In this document: in pieces, positions 36,669 through 48,556 of the stretch
Position numbering within the stretch: the first letter of the stretch is position 1
Layout of the letters: each line of letters begins with the position of its first letter
NCBI RefSeq assembly: GCF_000204055.1
Contig: NW_006768773.1
Coordinates: 837,879 to 901,878 of the forward strand
Direction: 5' to 3'
Source of the DNA: Melampsora larici-populina 98AG31
Lineage: Eukaryota > Basidiomycota > Pucciniomycetes > Pucciniales > Melampsoraceae
Length of the DNA stretch: 64,000 nt
Notes under the pieces: model-generated
What the model saw: the letters and a program-made list of their open reading frames with translations, nothing else
The model's database searches: none
What the model was told of the DNA's origin: nothing
Translations under genes and position numbers: made by a program

Positions 36669-37979
36669 ATGCCTAGGGAGCAAACTTGACAAAGTCCCAT
36701 GGCCAGTACAGCTCAAAACGAGTAGGACTTTGTTAAGTTTGCCTAGGGAGGTGCTATAGTATATACTCGAGTGGACACAGAAGTTCGAGAATGTCTTTAG
36801 ATTCAGAAAAGATCAAATTAAAGTGTGTTGAGAAACTTCCCTCAAGGTTGATCGAATTAAATGTCCTCCTAGCTTTTATCAAGGGCCGACTCAACATCAC
36901 TTGGTGTTGACGAAATAGATTTTGAATGGAAGAATTGATTGTGCTTCATCAGAAATAGATAAAAATAAAAAACACGCTTCCAATTCATCAGTCAATGTAT
37001 ATCCATCATACAACACAAGGAATTGGGATGATCACAATACACACCTTGCTCCAATCTTTTGAGGGCAGCCAATCAAAAGGGCATTGGGGGTTCAAGAAAT
37101 GCAATTGCTGCGTTTGAGCAATCAGCCTCTTGCACTCCAGCTCCCCAATTTCCCTTTCCCCTTGCCCATCTTCCTGTGCAAAACACCCCTTCTCCTCCTC
37201 AGCCTTACAAGACACATATTGAGCTCACTTGTCACAATATTTCCAATAAAATCTACAACCTTCCACACCCCAATTTGACTCCACACCAAATTTCACAAGA
37301 TCTTCATGACCCTTTCTACAAGTTTTTCTGTAAGGAGTTTGTTTTTCCAACTGTCCCTTTGGGACACCCTTCCAATCCCCCTGTCTACCTACATCTTGTC
37401 TGCGCTGGACAAAACACCACCAAAATCCCAGCTTCCAGACCTCCTATGCACTGGCTATGATACCTTATACATCTCTTGGTGACTTGGCTTGGAAAAGCAC
37501 TCAGGGTAGCCAAAGGGACTGCAACCAATACAAATAACTTCAACTTGAGGCTCAATGTAGTTGTGGAAGTATTGCAAAAAGTCACGGCCCCTGTAGACCA
37601 CTCTGCACCCTTGTTGCCACAGCTTGAATCATTCAATTTGGGCACACCCAATCCTCAACAATCCAATTGGAATTTATAACAATGCTAAGCATCACTTGAA
37701 GATTTAATGCAACTGATTCCTTGCATTGAACATTCTGTGGCTTACATCGCAGCATTTCAACAGGCATATCAACAGACAGCTTCAGTCAATACTTCAGTGT
37801 GCCCTTTTTTCTTTGAGATCCCTACAACCTGGAAAAGTTTGGCCCATTTTCACATACCAGCCGGACAAGATCATTTGAGTTGAGTGTCTAGGTGACAACC
37901 TCAGAGTTGGTCCTCCAAAGTGTTTATGGCCTCCTATGCCAATGGTCACAAAGCTCACACAAGTTTTCAGGATGAAATG
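36669..37979. other. Repeat-derived stretch left of copia insertion
   Basis: A small inverted repeat at ~36671-36750 pairs GCAAACTTGACAAAGTCC with its complement. The stretch 37059-37970 is coding-like in broken frames (e.g. HQISQDLHDPFYKFFCKEFV) and appears to continue after the copia element at 43004-43486. The protein is not recognised. The 5-bp target copy AAATG is at 37975-37979. Confidence 0.45.
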
Positions 37980-38313
37980 AATTGCGAGTTGGCTATAAGG
38001 CTGAGGGAAAGTACTAGTTAGTAACTAGTAAGACAATTAGTCTTAGTGACCAATAGAGCAAGCAATAGCAAACCTGCTCGAATGAAAGAGTAGAAATCGG
38101 TGAAGAAGAAAATAGAAAGTAGGCGAAAGACAACGACTATTTATACCGATTAGAAACTCTCGAGTACGGTCACAAGTTACATCATAACACAGCAAGATGA
38201 TATCATAAATGAGATATGATGTAATGAGTATAAGATGAGAAACGAATAAGAAAAAGGATCAACTATGATATTAGATAACCCAAACAATAATAGAAGACTC
38301 TTATACTTCAATT
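37980..38313 (-). repeat. 3' LTR of copia element
   Basis: 334 bp. It differs from the other LTR at four places; on the element strand it has TCG at three and TTG at one. Confidence 0.95.
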
Positions 38314-41300
38314 CCCTCCCCGGTTTTCTAAATCTAAAAGATTTATCCTTTTGCAAAAATCCTTGTGTTTATAAGGTGGTAAAGATTTAGTAAACATATC
38401 AGCTAACATATCAGCAGTTGGTATATATTTAACCTTGAAACGTTCCTTTTCCACATGTTCACGAATCCAGTGATACTTGACATCCACATGTCTTGTTCTA
38501 TTTTGGAATTGAGCATTTCTAGACAAAGCAATAGCACCTTGGTTGTCAGCTAGTAACATAGGAGTAGCCGTTAACGGTTTATTAATATCTTTCATGAACT
38601 GAGTTAACCATCTTAAATCTTGACCACCTTCATACATAGAACAATACTCCGCTTCAGTAGATGAAGCCGCAACACTATCCTGCTTTTTAGCTCTCCAGTT
38701 GACGCACCCCATACCTATTTGAGATAACATTCCTGTAGTTGAACACCTAGTGTACGGACATCCTGCAAAGTCAGAGTCACTATAAGTTTGTATGTCGATA
38801 TTGTTCCCACCTAAAACCAAACCATGGTATTGAGTACCTTTTAAATAACGTAAAACCCTTTTGAAGGCACTCCAGTGAACCATATCCGGTTTTTCAAAAT
38901 GTTGAGACAATTGAGAAACGTCGAACGCAAGATCTGGTCTTGTTGCCAAAGACAAATACATCAGCATGCCAACCGCATGTCTGTAATCTTCACCTGAATC
39001 AATAAGCTCCTGACGACTTTCTTCAGATCCCGGCACCAAATGTGAATTATCAATCATGGGACTGCCTACCGGATTCGAGTCACACATATCGTATTCTTCA
39101 AGTAAATTGCCTACATACTGAGGTTGAGAAAGAGAAATTGTACGGGCTTTTCGATCACGTGTAACTTTCATGCCCAAAATGAACTTGGCCTCTCCTAAAT
39201 CTTCCATGTCAAAGTTTTGATTAATTAAATCCTTAAAGTGTTTAACATCATTGCTAGCTATTGTCATATCGTCGACATGTAGATGAACGTAGCATTTCCA
39301 GGTAGGATCAATCGACACAAATACGCAAGGATCTGATGGAGTTTGTTTGAGCTTGATACGTAAGAAGAACGCTTTAATCACATCATGCCAACATCTAGGT
39401 GACTGTTTTAAGCCGTATATTGATTTATTAAGACGTAAAACTGAGTTTTGAGACGTTCCTGGAATATCTGAACCTTTTGGAATTCGGAGGTAAATGGTTT
39501 CTTTTGGTATGCCATTCAGAAAGGCTAATTTAACATCCATCACATGAATATCCAGATCTTCAACTGCCGCTATGTTCATTAACGCTTGCAACGATAAGAG
39601 CCGGCCTGTTGGAGCAAAGGTGTCACCAAAGTCTTCAGGTCTTTGAGAGAAACCCTGAGCACATAAGCGCGCTTTATACTTAATGAGTTCACCTTCAGCA
39701 CCAAATTTCTTTTTGAAGACCCATGTAGTACCTATAGCATGAGCGCCATTAGGTAAATCGACTATATCCCACACTTTCCTATCTTCCATACCCTTAAGCT
39801 CAGATTTAATAGCACCTAGCCAATCAGCAGCATCTTCACGACTTAAGGCTTCCTTCAGAGTATTAGGAAAGGGAGCGTTGGATAGACGAGCCGAGCGCGC
39901 ACGTTGAATACGTCGAGCTGATGCAATCCGATGACGTTGTTCTCGTCAAGCCATTTGAACTCTATGACGTTTAGATCCTTCTGGTAGAATGTTACTTTGA
40001 TCTATAGAACTTGAGATGTCATGTGAAGCAGGAACTGAAGCGGGTTGCCAATCCCAAGAATGTTTGACAGGGACAGACGGTGCAGGCGGAGAAGGTAAAG
40101 GATGCCACATGATTAGGTCTCCATCTGATTCGTAACCAGCAATAGGAACAGGTTGTGGATTCGTTCGACGGACAAGCTGTTGAGGAGGTCTTGGGGCAGG
40201 TACAGTTTGACAAAGTAACTGTTGTTGCGGAAGCTGTTGTTCAGGAGAGTTAAAAGGGGTTGGAGGAACTTGAGGAGAATTTGGAGGCGTTTGAGATTGA
40301 ATCAATAGATCTGATGAATCTTGAACTACATCATTGACGTCCGTTTCATCCTCTACTATGAATGACCCTTCATCGTCAGATTCTGATACTCCTGGAAATA
40401 TTTCGTCATTAAAGGTTACATCATGACTGTAGATAATGGATCCATTATCTAATCAAACTCGGAAATTATGAATCACAACTTGAAAACCCAAAAGTATTCC
40501 TTTGGCAGTTGTATCTCCAAATTTGCCGTCTCGTAAGTGTTTTGGGATTAAAACATAACAACGACAACCAAATGGATGAAGGCGTGAATAATTAAATGAC
40601 CTTCCATGCCAAAGTTCATAAGGAGTTTTATTAGAATGTTTCTCCATAGGAGTAATATTCTCAAGAAACACTGCGGTTGTAACCGCCTCCGCCCAAAAAG
40701 AAGCTGGCAAATTTGCTTGTTTCAAAAGAGCTCGGGCTTTTTCACTAGTTGTTCGATTACCCCTTTCAGCAACGGAATTCTGTTGAGGAGTATATGAAGC
40801 GGACAAGTGCATAGTTGTACCGTTATCCTTAAGGCATTTTAAAAACTCGCGAGACATGTATTCTCCACCTCTATCATTTACTAATGAGATGATCTTTCTT
40901 TGATGAAAGGTTTCAACTTCGTTTTTAAATTCAAGAAAACGCTGAAAAGTATCTGATTTATTTCTTAAAGCATAAATATATTTATAGGATGTACAAGCAT
41001 CAGTGAGTTTAAAATAATAAGATGCTCCTCCTAGCGAAGGGACAGCAATTTTACCGCTTAAATCGCTATGAACATATTCAAGAGGAGTGATTGATACAGG
41101 CAAGGAGTTCTTGTAAGGTAAACGATGACCTTTAGAAAGAATACAAGTTTCACACGACCAGTTGGAAGGAGGAGAGCGATTAAATAAGATTCTTAATCGA
41201 TCTGGGTTGATATGTCCGGCCAACCTGTGAAGAGTGTCATAAGAAGTCAGAGACCGAGCTGAGGTAGCCACGATAGAAGGTAAGGAGCGCTTACCGAGGT

Positions 41301-42609
41301 TGAGATCGAGCTCGAGAACACCATCGCGTATAGTTCCATAAAGAATGTTGACATCATTTCTTTGAACCACGAATGAGTTTTCATGACTATAAAGGGAGCA
41401 ACCCTCGAGTAATAATTTTCCAAGACTGATTAAGGTTCCACTAACTTTTGGAACATGATAAGCATGGAAAGTATTCACTACTCCACGACTGTTGCCATAA
41501 ACTTCTCCTTCTCCAATGATTTGAATAACGCTCCCATCAGCAAGAGTAACGGAAGAGTGCCTAGGATCGTAGGTGACGAAATCATGAAAGTCGGACGTCA
41601 TATGGTCAGAACATCCACTATCAAGAAGAACAGTATGAGGAATCGGGTGAGTTCTAGCCATCAAGGCTCGGGAGCGATAAGCTGGTGAGAAGTCAGACGC
41701 CTGAACGTAGGCAGCAGAGGCATTCTGAACAGAGAAAACGCTATCATCGAGATAGTTAATACTTCAATTGGTAGATTGATTATTAGCGTTGCCGTTGACA
41801 TTTCCAATAGCATTAGCACGATTTCTGAGATTGGCGGGTCGTTTTTCAGGAAAGACAGTCCAACAATCTTCCCTAGAATGCTTGGTTCGATTATTATGAA
41901 CTCCGTTAGTGCAAAAATTTCGGGATGAATTAGATGAGCGATTCGGAGCATTGTTTTGATTATTGTTGACAGCAGAATTAGAGAATGAAACGTTAGATTG
42001 TGGACGACGCGAAGATAAAGCAGTTGAATCATTATTGTTCTTCTTTTCTTCGTCATCAAGAACAGCAGCAGTTTTTAAAGGACGTTTAGAGTACTGGAGT
42101 TCTTTAAAAGTGGCCATAGATTCGGGAAGTTTGTGAACTATGATTTCCGCTAATAAATCATCATCAATATCTTTAATAACGACACAATCGACCAAATCCG
42201 TCATGCCTTGTCTGATATCTTTAATGAATTGAGACAAAGAAACAAACGCAACACGAAGGAAGTTTAAGAAAACACGACTTTTGTTAGCCCCATCAGTTGA
42301 TTGATAATGGGACATAATCGCATCCCATAGAGTGTTAGGATTCAAGATGTTTTCATTAGTAACAAAACGAGATTTGTTTACTTGATCGATTCTTTGAAGT
42401 ATGACTCCGACAGCACGGTTGCGTTGACGGATAAATTCAGGATACGTGGGATCGTCTGTAGCAGGAACAGTGGGATGAGGAGTAGTAATGAATTTAACCA
42501 AGTCATGCTCCAGCATCCATCCGTACATATTGAGTCGCCATTGCGAATAGTTTTTCTCATTTAATTGCTCTATAGTCGAATGTTTGGTACCACCAGTAGA
42601 AGTGGACAT
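38308..42609 (-). pseudogene. Copia gag-pol reading frame with three TGA codons
   Basis: ATG at 42609 and the terminal stop at 38308-38310 are in one frame (1,434 codons including stop) with no frameshift. TGA interrupts it at 41764-41766 (codon 282), 40453-40455 (codon 719) and 39946-39948 (codon 888). Gag carries a variant zinc knuckle (FCTNGVHNN, then KHSREDCW). Protease: VLLDSGCSDHM. Integrase: zinc-binding HRLAGH...CETC, then DLSG, NDRGGEY and the Glu in QQNSVAERG. Reverse transcriptase: AFLNGIP, SIYGLKQSPRCWH, and HVDDM in place of YVDD. RNase H: SSTEAEY, ADNQGAI, LADMFTKSLPP. The frame is otherwise open, so the stops look recent. Confidence 0.93.
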
Positions 42610-42652
42610 ATTGAAGTCGGTCGAAAAATTTGATTTATCGTTCTAAGCACCT

Positions 42653-42664
42653 GGGCTCATAACC
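42653..42664 (-). promoter_or_regulatory. Primer binding site (initiator tRNA-Met anticodon arm)
   Basis: Plus strand GGGCTCATAACC equals the anticodon stem-loop of initiator tRNA-Met. It lies immediately inside the 5' LTR in element direction. Confidence 0.85.
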
Positions 42665-42998
42665 AATTGCAAGTTGGCTATAAGGCTGAGGGAAAGTACT
42701 AGTTAGTAACTAGTAAGACAATTAGTCTTAGTGACCGATAGAGCAAGCAATAGCAAACCTGCTCGAATGAAAGAGTAGAAATCGGTGAAGAAGAAAATAG
42801 AAAGTAGGCGAAAGACAACAACTATTTATACCGATTAGAAACTCTCAAGTACGGTCACAAGTTACATCATAACACAGCAAGATGATATCATAAATGAGAT
42901 ATGATGTAATGAGTATAAGATGAGAAACGAATAAGAAAAAGGATCAACTATGATATTAGATAACCCAAACAATAATAGAAGACTCTTATACTTCAATT
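42665..42998 (-). repeat. 5' LTR of copia element
   Basis: 334 bp with AATTG...CAATT ends, next to the target copy AAATG at 42999-43003. Confidence 0.95.
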
Positions 42999-43694
42999 AA
43001 ATGCAACACCATGCCAAGGTTTCATCTCTATCTTGGGATGCATTCTCGCTTACATGAAGGACCAACTGGTGGTTTCCAACCCCAAACCTTCTCCCTCAGC
43101 TCAGCCCCAACCTATGGAAAGCAATGTTCATTCCTACTTGGGTACCAGCTGACTTTCAAAGCTCACTCCAACATAAAAGCAACTCCTACAACTCTATGCA
43201 CACAGACGCCCCGCAATCTCATTACCCAAGGCCTTCACAGCAAGTAGAAGCCACACCCATAATTGATAAGGAAAACAAATCATCAGTCAATCTCTCCATG
43301 GATGGAAACATAACCTTAAATCTCAATGGAGCACCATCTATCATGGCTCCCTCAATGCTGGATCCAAAGGTGCTCCCTCAAACCCTGAGCTTTTGGTGGC
43401 TTTACAAGCTTCAACCCATTTGGACATCACATTTTCCTCACTCCAAACCCTCTGAACTGCTTCCAGCCAGGTATTCATTTCTGTAAACTAACAACTATTC
43501 CCAATAGGCACCCTTGCGTTTGGTCACTCCAGGGGTTCCGTAACCCTGTGGAAGCCAAAGGACAAGACTTCTTGGTTGATGATGGAAATTTCAGTATACA
43601 AAAATAGACTGGTGAATACAAAGCCATGCTCAGAATGTTCAGTATCAGGCACAAATCTACAGGTCCCCTAACAATTAGATTCAATACTTCTCTC
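42999..43694. other. Continuation of the copia target sequence
   Basis: The stretch 43004-43486 is coding-like (e.g. MFIPTWVPADFQSSLQHKSN) and, if joined to 37059-37974 across the insertion, would be one older degraded unit. The protein is not recognised. Confidence 0.4.
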
Positions 43695-44512
43695 CCACTG
43701 GCAAGGCCGCCACAGATACGGTACTGGTATTGTATCAGCAATACCAGCACCATACCTGGATGAAAGATACTACAAAATTCAGTATTTGGTATTGTATCTG
43801 GTCACTGGTACAATACCCAGAGCTGTAGCGGGGCTTCCAATACCTATGGAGACCTTTGGGGTGTACTGTATCTTGCTTCTCTGAGTGATACAGTATGATA
43901 CTGGTATTGTCAAATATATCAACAATACAATACGGTATCACAGGAAACAAGGGACAATTTTCCCGCGGGAAAACCAATCGTATCTGACTCAGTTAATGAG
44001 CCAAAATGTATTATTTTGGTGTTATATCTGTGTTATTTGTACATTATGGCTCAGAAACTACATTGTGTGTAATCGGTCTTCCCGCGGGAAAATTATCTCT
44101 TGTTTCCTGTGTATTGTAACATGGGCACTAACGTACCTGAAGAATGGTTAATAGTGACCTATCTTTCAGCAATTAACACATTATCTCAAAAAAGCCATAG
44201 CAAAAGGGATGCAAAGCAGACAAAGACAAAGAGAGGACAGAGAGAATGAAAAAACTGGAAGGGACAATCATGGGGTACGGTTCTAGTACTGTACCTCACC
44301 CCGGGTACTGAAAGGTCAGGGTATCTAGTATTGTACCTGACCTTGGGTACAATAATAAATACCGTACCCTGACTGGCAATACCACTGAGCATTGTGTTGG
44401 GTCTTGTAGCCGGGCTACGGCTACAATAACCAAGGTGCAGTACACCTGTGACTGGATACGGTGCCATGCAATACCAATACTGGTATAATATCTGTGGCGC
44501 TCTTGCCACTGG
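43695..44512. mobile_element. ~820-bp foldback element with GGTATTGTA repeats
   Basis: Termini CCACTGGCAAGGCCGCCACA and, inverted, CCAGTGGCAAGAGCGCCACA. The arms are filled with GGTATTGTATC/GGTACAATAC-like short repeats in both orientations. A second palindromic element is nested at 43939-44111. No convincing outer target duplication. Confidence 0.65.
43939..44111. mobile_element. 173-bp nested palindromic MITE
   Basis: CACAGGAAACAAGGGACAAT...CCCGCGGGAAAA recurs inverted at the right (TTTTCCCGCGGG...GTTTCCTGTG). TAT flanks both sides (43936-43938, 44112-44114). It sits inside the GGTATTGTA foldback element and is therefore younger. Confidence 0.7.
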
Positions 44513-47466
44513 TACCAGGCACCTCATTCACAGCCCCCAATCACAAGTCACTGCCAGGCCAGTGCACCCCAGGCACTTGGAAATGGCTTGAAAAGATTGC
44601 GATGATGTCATATGTCATCATAAATCTGTACAAAGCCTCTCCTGTATTTCTCCACCTAGAATATACAGTGTATCAACATTTGTCATGTAAAATGACTGCG
44701 TTATTGAGGATTGAAAAGAAATCAGGGATAAAAATACTAATTTTGTACTATACTTAAGACTTAAATCATGAGTATCTTCAAGCTTCATCAATATTCATAT
44801 AGATTGAATGTGATATTCCTTCTTTCTCCACAATGTTCTCCCCTCCAGCCTTCCTCTATGGGAGATATTTCTATATGTAATTGTGACATCATCCCAATTT
44901 TAGTGGTATTACATATTTGTTTGGTGTCTGATCCATGTCATATTGATGGGAGACATCTATCACTTTGAAAACAAATTGAAATTATCTTGAAAATCTTGTA
45001 AAGTCACAGAGTGCACTGGCCAGCCAGTAACCAGTAGTTGGGGGCTGCTAGTCATAACTCTGGTCATCATACTACAATTTATTGCTGTTGGTGGGGGTCC
45101 TCTTTGATATCTACAGATTTTGATAAATCCTGCACAGCCGCTACAAGTCAAAGGATGCCACCTGTCTCTTGTAAGACCAGGTACTGCGATTTTTTGGGGG
45201 CAGCATTCTCCACTTCTTGAACACCAATCTCTGCAAACATTTGGCCCTTGGATTTATGGAATGATGGATCTGACCAAAGGATGGAACTATGGTCATGTGG
45301 ACTCTGAATTGCTGATCTTCAAACTAACTTGCCAAGCCAACTTAGTCCCCAGAATGTCTTGAGGGCAACCACTGCTAGACCTTTAGGGTCTTGTGCCCAT
45401 TCTGTGGAATTTTTCATGACACAAATGCAAATGCAATGATTGGATTCAGAGGACAACATGCAATATATGATGAAATGAGCTATTTTGTGCCCTTTTCCCC
45501 ATCAGGTATTAGGTCAATGATACAACAGGAAACTGGAATGATCACTTTTGATGGTTATGATGCTTTGATGTCTATTGGTCAGCTATATTGGTATAGTTGT
45601 CAGTCCACAAGGTGTGTGCTTTTCTTATCTGTCATTGGATGTACAACAACTAGATAAAATTTTTTGCATATATTTTCTAGTCCATCTTTGGACTTAGCCT
45701 TGTTAGTTCTCATTTTGTTTCTTTTTCTTTCTTTTATGTTTTGCTTTCAAGCAATCACTTCTAGGTCTTTTTTTAAGCCTTGACCTGGTGTGGGGGAGGA
45801 CCCAACACACAAGGACTGCTTGTCTGATCAAGGTATTGGCGGGCAGGGGTGGGTGGGTGCCCTGAGAAACTTTCTGATGTAGAAACCATGTGTTTATCTG
45901 GTTTCATGCTGTTTTTCTCCCAAGCCAATTTTCCTCTACTGCTTACTTATTTTTATCTCTCATTGGTCACTTAATCTAGGGCTGTAGGATGTTTCTTTTT
46001 GTAGGGTGGGTGGGGCAGTTTTTGTAATTGGAATACAGCCTTATTATGAAGTGTCTCTAGCTGGAATCTTTGAGATTCTTGAATTCAATCTTTGATATGT
46101 ATGAGCAAGTTAGAGCATGCAAATTGTGATTGCTTAGTCCTTGTAGTTGACATACCATTAAGAGGCTTTTAACCAGCATGAGGAACCAGCTGAAGCACAA
46201 TATGATACCTGTGGAATAATTATAGGGGTGTGTCTCTACATGTTATATTTTGTGCTGCACCAATGACATGATCTGCAGTACTCTTTTTGCATGTTGTGAC
46301 AATACTTTGACTGACATTACAGATGATTTTCAATTCATTTGCACTACAAGAGCTGAATGGTCAACATTTTTGGAAAATTACAATGCATATCTAGTTACAC
46401 AACACATCTGCACACCTTTGAGCAAGGATCTCATGATCTTTTGCACTTCTTGATGTAAAGGATCATGCAAAATTCAAGATATGATCCTATGATCTTGTTA
46501 ACAGACAGTCACTGATGATACCTTGTCTACTGAGAATATAAATCACAATGTGAGGTACTAAATCAAGATATCCAATCACTAGGCACATCATATTGATCCT
46601 ATAGTTGCTGCTACCAAGCCATTTGTAATTTTGGACAGGTATTAGTTGAGGCCCAAAATCTACACACACCCTCATTGAGGCCCCAAGGCTTTTTTTGGGA
46701 ACCTCACATTGATGGATGGCTTCCTAGAAACAACTTTTTGTGAAGATTGGCCAGAAAAAAAATCAAATTTTTTGTAGCTTTTGTCAGTAGATCTGGAGGG
46801 CCAACATGTCATTATCATTGAATTCAAGTTTGGATTAGTATCATCTTTGAATACAAGCTCACTGGAAGATGATATTTCACTTGATTTAGACTTGATGTTA
46901 TCAGAAAAGCTCAAATGCATATTTTGTGCGCTTTTTGAGGTGGTGTATCATGACAAAGGTAGCATTGAGCCCGCTGGGATTTAGACATAGGCATCAACAA
47001 CGTACCACAGTACCACAAGCCACCCAAAACCAATCTAAACAAGACTTGAGCAAGAGCACCAAAGTCAAAGGAGTGCCAACACTGAAATGTTCACAATATG
47101 GCTGATATGGAATTTAGCCTGTGGGGCCAAAATCGATGCTCACAACTATGTGAGTGTTGTAGACTTTCCTGAAAACTCCAAAAAAGATTCATTTTGTTTC
47201 AAAATCATTCAATTCATGAGTTTGGTAGTGTTCAGGCAATCAGGCTGTTTTGCTCAGATTTTGCTTGGCGTTGCTGGAGAATGCTCATTTTCATCCTGGA
47301 TGAGCATTCTTTGGGCTCACTCTCTGAGATGAGTATTCAGGATCCGCTCATGAGGCATACTCAGAACAGCTCAGAACCTCTCCAAGATGGAAACAAACTC
47401 ATTTTTTTCACCACCCTTCCCAATACATGTCAGCACTACACCACAAATTTACTTTCATTCTTGAAT
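44513..47466. other. Gene-poor, repeat-like stretch
   Basis: Only short open frames without recognised domains (e.g. 45391-45657, CPFCGIFHDTNANAMIGFRG; 46672-46920). The segment 47122-47159 is the inverted match of 52025-52061. The palindrome at 47275-47315 (GAATGCTCA / TGAGCATTC) adds to the mobile-element character. Confidence 0.5.
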
Positions 47467-47940
47467 TAGGTTGAAGAAAAATCAGACGCAATCACTGCAA
47501 ACTCATTAGCAGCCAGAGCAGCAGCAGGTCAAACAGTCAGGTAAACTTATCATTCCTCTTCTTTTTCAAAATCACAAGAAAAATAGGTCGATGAATAGAA
47601 TGATTGATGATGTTTGGTTGGTATTTCAAATAGACAAAGAACAGCTAATTTACCATCCAAGAATGATAAAGATTGACTGACTTCTACTAGAGCTGCTGGA
47701 CATGGTGGAAGTAGTAATACGATGATGAGACTTTATACTCAAGATGATAACATTGGTTTGAAAGCGTGAGTCTTTCTTTCAATAACTTTTATCCGATTCA
47801 GTAACACTTTGTTGATGAAGTTTGGGTTCTTCCCTTTGGTAGTGAACCGGTGGTGGTTTTGGGTCTTTCAGTTGCTTTTGTTGCTTCGGTTGTTTGTCTT
47901 CATTTAGCTGGTAAATACATGAGATGGTTTATGAAATAAA
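47467..47940 (+). CDS. Sec61 beta subunit (ER translocon), 5' end unresolved
   Basis: Exons end or start at: GTTGAAG (after TTGAATTAG, ~47470) to 47540; 47634 or 47691 to 47765; 47843-47940 (stop TAA). Products: ANSLAARAAAGQTVR, then AAGHGGSSNTMMRLYTQDDN, then the tail anchor PVVVLGLSVAFVASVVCLHL and GKYMRWFMK. The GGSSNTMxRLYT motif and single C-terminal helix are diagnostic of Sec61-beta/Sbh1, a component of the protein-conducting channel. With the 47634 acceptor the frame meets TGA (47673-47675) in a linker; with the acceptor at 47691 (CTTCTACTAG, preceded by GACTGAC) it stays open. The start codon was not found; a short first exon upstream is expected, but the upstream DNA is repeat-like. 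Confidence 0.82.
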
Positions 47941-48556
47941 TTTTTAGATTTCTTTCTTCTCTTTTTCACATTTTCACTTCCAATTTGACAAAATCTGAAT
48001 TTTCTTTGCATCAATTGGAGTGTTTCATTTCAATGGAGTTTTGAAATTAAAGAACACAGAAAAGCATCGAGTCATGGGGGTTTGAATTTATCTCCTATAC
48101 TTCTTGTCTAAGGTTTATGCAAACAAAAATATCATTTCATAAAGTGTCATTTGAACATTTTCATTTGTTTAACAATGAATTCAGTATCATTTTTGAAAAG
48201 GAGTATCAAAAAGATTCTACAATCCTCTATGTCAGCAAAAAAATCTATCATATCTATAATCCAAGCATAATAAGAAAAAAACCTTCTACAATTCTTTAAA
48301 TACAAGAAATACCGAAAAATAAAAAAAGAAACAATCCACAACCAATAAAGTTTTCATCTTAAGGATCAAATTTGATTAAAGGAAGTTTAAATCAAATGGT
48401 GTTTTGATATTTTCAGCAGGTATATATCCTACAGCCTGAGTTTTGAGGACTCGAATCAACCACCAATAGGAGTTTGAATCGTCCAGTAGTGTCAATTGGT
48501 ACCCCTTAACCACCGAATTTGAAAACAATGGACAAAATATAATAAAAAACAAAATG

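Larger units (their letters stand above)
37980..42998 (-). mobile_element. Ty1/copia LTR retrotransposon, near-intact
   Basis: 5,019 bp on the minus strand: LTRs 37980-38313 and 42665-42998 (334 bp each, 4 mismatches) flanked by the 5-bp duplication AAATG (37975-37979, 42999-43003). LTRs start AATTG and end CAATT. Next to the 5' LTR in element direction (42664 downward) is GGTTATGAGCCC, complementary to the anticodon arm of initiator tRNA-Met, the half-tRNA priming type of copia elements. A GGGGAGGG polypurine tract abuts the 3' LTR (38314 upward). The order Gag-PR-IN-RT-RNase H is copia. High LTR identity means recent insertion. Three in-frame TGA codons probably make this copy non-autonomous. 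Confidence 0.95.

Noticed and set aside
38308..42609. Programmed TGA readthrough in copia gag-pol
   Set aside because: Three separate TGA codons, none followed by a known readthrough context, and a shared TCG>TTG mutational context make decay the simpler explanation.
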